Assembly: GCA_002770955.1 (NCBI GenBank)
Contig: PCUH01000066.1
Span: forward strand, 1,234-9,012
Source: Flavobacteriales bacterium CG18_big_fil_WC_8_21_14_2_50_32_9
GTDB lineage: Bacteria > Bacteroidota > Bacteroidia > Flavobacteriales_E > Vicingaceae
Reading direction: 5' to 3'
Length of the DNA stretch: 7,779 bases
The translations under genes and the position numbers were made by a program. Under the pieces are notes generated by a model, which worked only from the letters and a program-made list of their open reading frames with translations, was not told the origin of the DNA and did no database searches. Of the stretch, positions 5,556 to 7,779 are shown in pieces (within the stretch, counting starts at the first letter, position 1; every line of letters starts with the position of its first letter).

Positions 5556-5757
5556 AATTCCCGTGCAAATTTATTTCGTTTGATAAACTAACGTCTCACT
5601 TATTTAAGACTTTGTTCATAAGTAAACGAAAACAGGCCCCTTGTAACCCCTTTATGGGTATTCACTTTTTGTGGACGCGGGAAGTTTGAGAGTACTTGGC
5701 AGTTTTATTTATATTTTTTATTGGGTTTATCCAAGCCAAATTTGTGCGGGTTTTTTT
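5556..5757 (+). ncRNA. ssrS: 6S RNA (RNA polymerase regulator)
   Basis: 6S RNA mimics an open promoter and binds the housekeeping RNA polymerase holoenzyme. The stretch codes for no protein and folds as a long interrupted rod of about 200 bases, the size of known 6S RNAs. Closing stem: 5560-5572 with 5738-5750, 13 bp including two G-U pairs. Second stem: 5578-5588 with 5725-5736, one bulged C. A bubble follows, with 5 bases on the 5' side and about 33 U-rich bases on the 3' side (5692-5724). Upper stem: 5594-5601 (TCTCACTT) with 5682-5691, two bases bulged. The apical part has small hairpins at 5646-5659 (ACCC/GGGT) and 5661-5675 (TTCAC/GTGGA). Its location directly after zapA is the classical ssrS neighbourhood of gammaproteobacteria. 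The call rests on fold, size and position and not on a covariance search. The strongly lopsided bubble is the weakest point; an unnamed structured RNA is the alternative. Confidence 0.72.
5738..5757 (+). terminator. Terminator formed by the 6S RNA closing stem
   Basis: The 3' half of the closing stem (5738-5750, ending GCGGG) is followed immediately by seven T residues (5751-5757). The RNA's own terminal helix therefore can serve as the terminator hairpin, ending the transcript flush with the stem. rny begins 83 bases later, so it needs readthrough or its own start, for which I find no convincing promoter. Confidence 0.6.
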
Positions 5758-5840
5758 ATGCCCTAAAAATAAAGTGTCGTTATGTTTATACTCCTCCATT
5801 TATGGGATTATTAATCACTAATTTAAAAAAATTATAAAAA

Positions 5841-7382
5841 ATGGACGTAGTAAGTATTATTATTGGAGTATTGATAGGTGCAGTAGCTGCCATCATTCTT
5901 GCAATAACCTTCCTGAAAAAAGGAATCGAATCAAAAAACAAGCAGCTTGTCGAAGATGCAAAAGCTGAAGCAGAAGTTCAAAGAAAAGAAAAACTCTTGC
6001 AAGCAAAAGAAAAGTTCTTACAACTAAAAGAAGAACACGAAAAAACAATAAACGAAAGAAATAGGAAGATTGCTAGCCTAGAAAACAGTGCAAAACAAAA
6101 AAGTGATGCCGCTTCAAAAGAATTAGAAGAAGTTAAGAGAAAAGAAATAGATGTAGAAAAAATTAAAACAAACTTATCACACCAATTACTCATCGTATCA
6201 ACAAAAGAAGAAGAGTTAGAAAAAGCACACAGGAAGCAAGTAGAAAGTCTTGAAAAAATTGCTGGAATTACAGCTGAAGATGCAAAAGCACAATTAGTTG
6301 AAGCTCTAAAAGAAGAAGCAAAAACCAATGCCCTCTCACACATTCAAAACATTGTAGAAGAAGCAAAAATAAACGCAAATAAAGAGGCTAGAAAAATTGT
6401 TGTACAAACTATTCAACGAGTTGCAACCGAACAAGCTGTAGAAAATTCAGTTTCAATCTTTAACATAGAAAGTGATGAAGTAAAAGGACGAATAATTGGG
6501 CGTGAAGGAAGAAATATAAGAGCGTTAGAAGCAGCAACTGGTGTTGAAATTATTGTAGATGATACTCCAGAAGCAATAGTACTATCTTGTTTCGACCCTG
6601 TTAGAAGAGAAGTCGCTCGATTATCCTTACATCAATTAGTAACTGACGGAAGAATTCACCCCGCAAGGATTGAAGAAGTAGTTAAGAAAACACAAAAACA
6701 AATTGAAGACGAAATTGTAGAGATTGGAAAAAGAACAACAATTGATTTAGGTATTCATGGATTACATCCAGAGCTTATTCGTATGGTAGGAAGAATGAAA
6801 TATCGTTCTTCTTATGGACAAAACTTACTTCAACATTCACGCGAAGTAGCTAATCTTTGTGCAACAATGGCATCTGAGTTAGGATTAAACGCTAAACTTG
6901 CCAAACGAGCAGGGTTGCTTCATGATATTGGTAAAGTGCCTGATGAAGACCCAGAATTACCTCATGCTATTCTAGGTATGAAAATCGCTGAAAAATACAA
7001 CGAAAAACCAGACATCTGTAATGCTATAGGAGCTCACCATGACGAAATAGAAATGACAACATTAATTTCACCAATTGTTCAGGTTTGTGATGCCATTTCA
7101 GGAGCAAGACCAGGAGCAAGACGAGAAGTGATGGAGTCTTATATAAAACGTATTAAGGAACTTGAAAACATTGGAATGACCTACCCAGGTGTTGAACAAG
7201 CTTATGCAATTCAAGCAGGAAGAGAACTAAGAGTTATAGTAGAAAGTGGAAAAGTTTCAGATGCCCAAGCAGACACAATTTCTTTTGAATTAGCTCAAAA
7301 AATTCAAACAGAAATGACGTATCCAGGTCAAGTTAAAGTAACTGTTATTAGAGAAAAAAGAGCTGTTAATTACGCAAAATAA
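5841..7382 (+). CDS. rny: Ribonuclease Y
   Basis: RNase Y is a membrane-anchored endoribonuclease that starts mRNA decay and processing in many bacteria lacking RNase E. The 513-residue protein is close to the usual ~520. Residues 4-25 form the single N-terminal membrane helix. About 27-200 is a long, highly charged Lys/Glu/Ala coiled coil. A KH RNA-binding domain follows, with its GxxG loop GREG at 220-223 inside GRIIGREGRNIR. The HD phosphohydrolase domain follows, with His332, the diagnostic His361-Asp362 in LLHDIGK, the His399-His400 pair in AHHDE, and Asp417 in VCDAI, a full set of metal-binding residues. The last ~80 residues form the C-terminal domain conserved in the family. The ATG follows an A-rich leader with no Shine-Dalgarno. 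It lies 83 bases after the 6S RNA and ends at a strong terminator, so it is the last gene of this group. Identification is secure. Confidence 0.97.
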   Translation: MDVVSIIIGVLIGAVAAIILAITFLKKGIESKNKQLVEDAKAEAEVQRKEKLLQAKEKFLQLKEEHEKTINERNRKIASLENSAKQKSDAASKELEEVKRKEIDVEKIKTNLSHQLLIVSTKEEELEKAHRKQVESLEKIAGITAEDAKAQLVEALKEEAKTNALSHIQNIVEEAKINANKEARKIVVQTIQRVATEQAVENSVSIFNIESDEVKGRIIGREGRNIRALEAATGVEIIVDDTPEAIVLSCFDPVRREVARLSLHQLVTDGRIHPARIEEVVKKTQKQIEDEIVEIGKRTTIDLGIHGLHPELIRMVGRMKYRSSYGQNLLQHSREVANLCATMASELGLNAKLAKRAGLLHDIGKVPDEDPELPHAILGMKIAEKYNEKPDICNAIGAHHDEIEMTTLISPIVQVCDAISGARPGARREVMESYIKRIKELENIGMTYPGVEQAYAIQAGRELRVIVESGKVSDAQADTISFELAQKIQTEMTYPGQVKVTVIREKRAVNYAK

Positions 7383-7404
7383 AGAATAGTATATTTCTCT
7401 CTTT

Positions 7405-7440
7405 AAAAAAACATCAATTTACTAAATTGATGTTTTTTTT
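7405..7440. terminator. Strong intrinsic terminator after rny
   Basis: ACATCAATTT (7411-7420) pairs perfectly with AAATTGATGT (7424-7433) around the loop ACT. The stem is extended by an A run (7405-7410) opposite a T run (7434-7440), giving about 16 bp followed or ended by T residues. The A run on one side and the T run on the other make it usable from either strand. It lies 23 bases after the rny stop. Confidence 0.88.
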
Positions 7441-7779
7441 TATTAAAACTCAATGTGCATCAAACTGTTATGTTTATGCATATCGCAAACATTCTACCCA
7501 ATCCTCACTTCTAATTTACTTTCCACCATTTTTAAGGAATGTTTTATTTGTTTTTAATAGTGTAAATGCATTTCTGAATTTTTGAGGCACAAAAAAAAAT
7601 AACAGGCATCATTTTTCAGTTTTATACAATCATAAATCATAACATTCAAAGTAGTATATTGTTTATATTTATCAAGATAAAAGTTAAAAACATCAAAAGT
7701 CAAAAAAATATCAAACTGATAATCAAGCAAGAGGGGTTTTAGTGAGAAAAAAGAGTTAAAAAGAGTTGTAAGGGATTAA
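7441..7779. other. Non-coding stretch, no gene supported
   Basis: These 339 bases at the window edge are very AT-rich, and no reading frame of useful length or recognisable protein appears on either strand. I see no tRNA-like fold, clear promoter pair or terminator. Small features are a 6-bp inverted repeat ATGTTT/AAACAT near 7470-7493 and a perfect tandem copy of AAAAAGAGTT at 7748-7757 and 7758-7767. The purine-rich end (from about 7728) could be the leader of a gene beyond the edge, but nothing in the window shows it. Confidence 0.5.

Noticed and set aside
5556..5757. tmRNA or signal recognition particle RNA as alternatives to 6S RNA
   Set aside because: There is no tRNA-like acceptor end or tag reading frame for tmRNA, and no recognisable SRP domain IV loop. 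The rod-like fold and zapA linkage fit 6S better.
5978..6343. 121-codon open frame on the minus strand opposite rny
   Set aside because: Ser/Phe/Cys-rich translation is the expected mirror of the Lys/Glu-rich RNase Y coiled coil.

Overview
The window is AT-rich chromosomal DNA from a member of the Bacteroidota, most likely class Flavobacteriia. Four things point there: the hpt-adk-obg gene order, the short LID-less form of adenylate kinase, the zapA-6S RNA-rny order, and promoter elements of the Bacteroidota type (TTG, 19-bp spacer, TAnnTTTG) in place of the E. coli sigma-70 type. Starts lack purine-rich Shine-Dalgarno sequences and sit behind A/T-rich leaders, which also fits. I cannot name genus or species.

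Layout. Positions 1-554 carry a small, unrecognised lipoprotein gene on the plus strand with its own candidate promoter. It converges on a minus-strand cluster (4668 down to 587): an M23 LytM-type metallopeptidase, then hpt (hypoxanthine phosphoribosyltransferase), adk (adenylate kinase) and obg (ribosome-assembly GTPase). hpt has a clear promoter, and hpt-adk-obg probably form one transcript linking purine salvage, adenylate balance and a guanine-nucleotide-sensing GTPase. A 237-bp divergent spacer (4669-4905) separates this cluster from a plus-strand group: a 94-residue coiled-coil protein, zapA (FtsZ-ring regulator), a 6S RNA gene and rny (ribonuclease Y). rny ends at a strong intrinsic terminator. 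The last ~340 bases hold no gene I can support.

The most unusual structure is in the adk-obg gap. A 135-bp composite element (1584-1718) has a left arm of degenerate, telomere-like 6-8-bp units (GGGTTA, GGGATTA, GGTGTTA), a perfect loop-less 42-bp palindrome, and a right arm of four 7-bp units in inverted orientation. It begins one base upstream of the obg start codon and ends exactly on a codon boundary inside adk, so it supplies the last four residues and stop codon of Adk. The second noteworthy item is the 350-bp zapA-rny gap, which folds as a 6S-like RNA whose closing stem is followed by seven T residues and so can also act as a terminator.

The protein-coding genes are otherwise intact housekeeping genes. 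I see no phage, transposase, CRISPR array, defence system or biosynthetic cluster.
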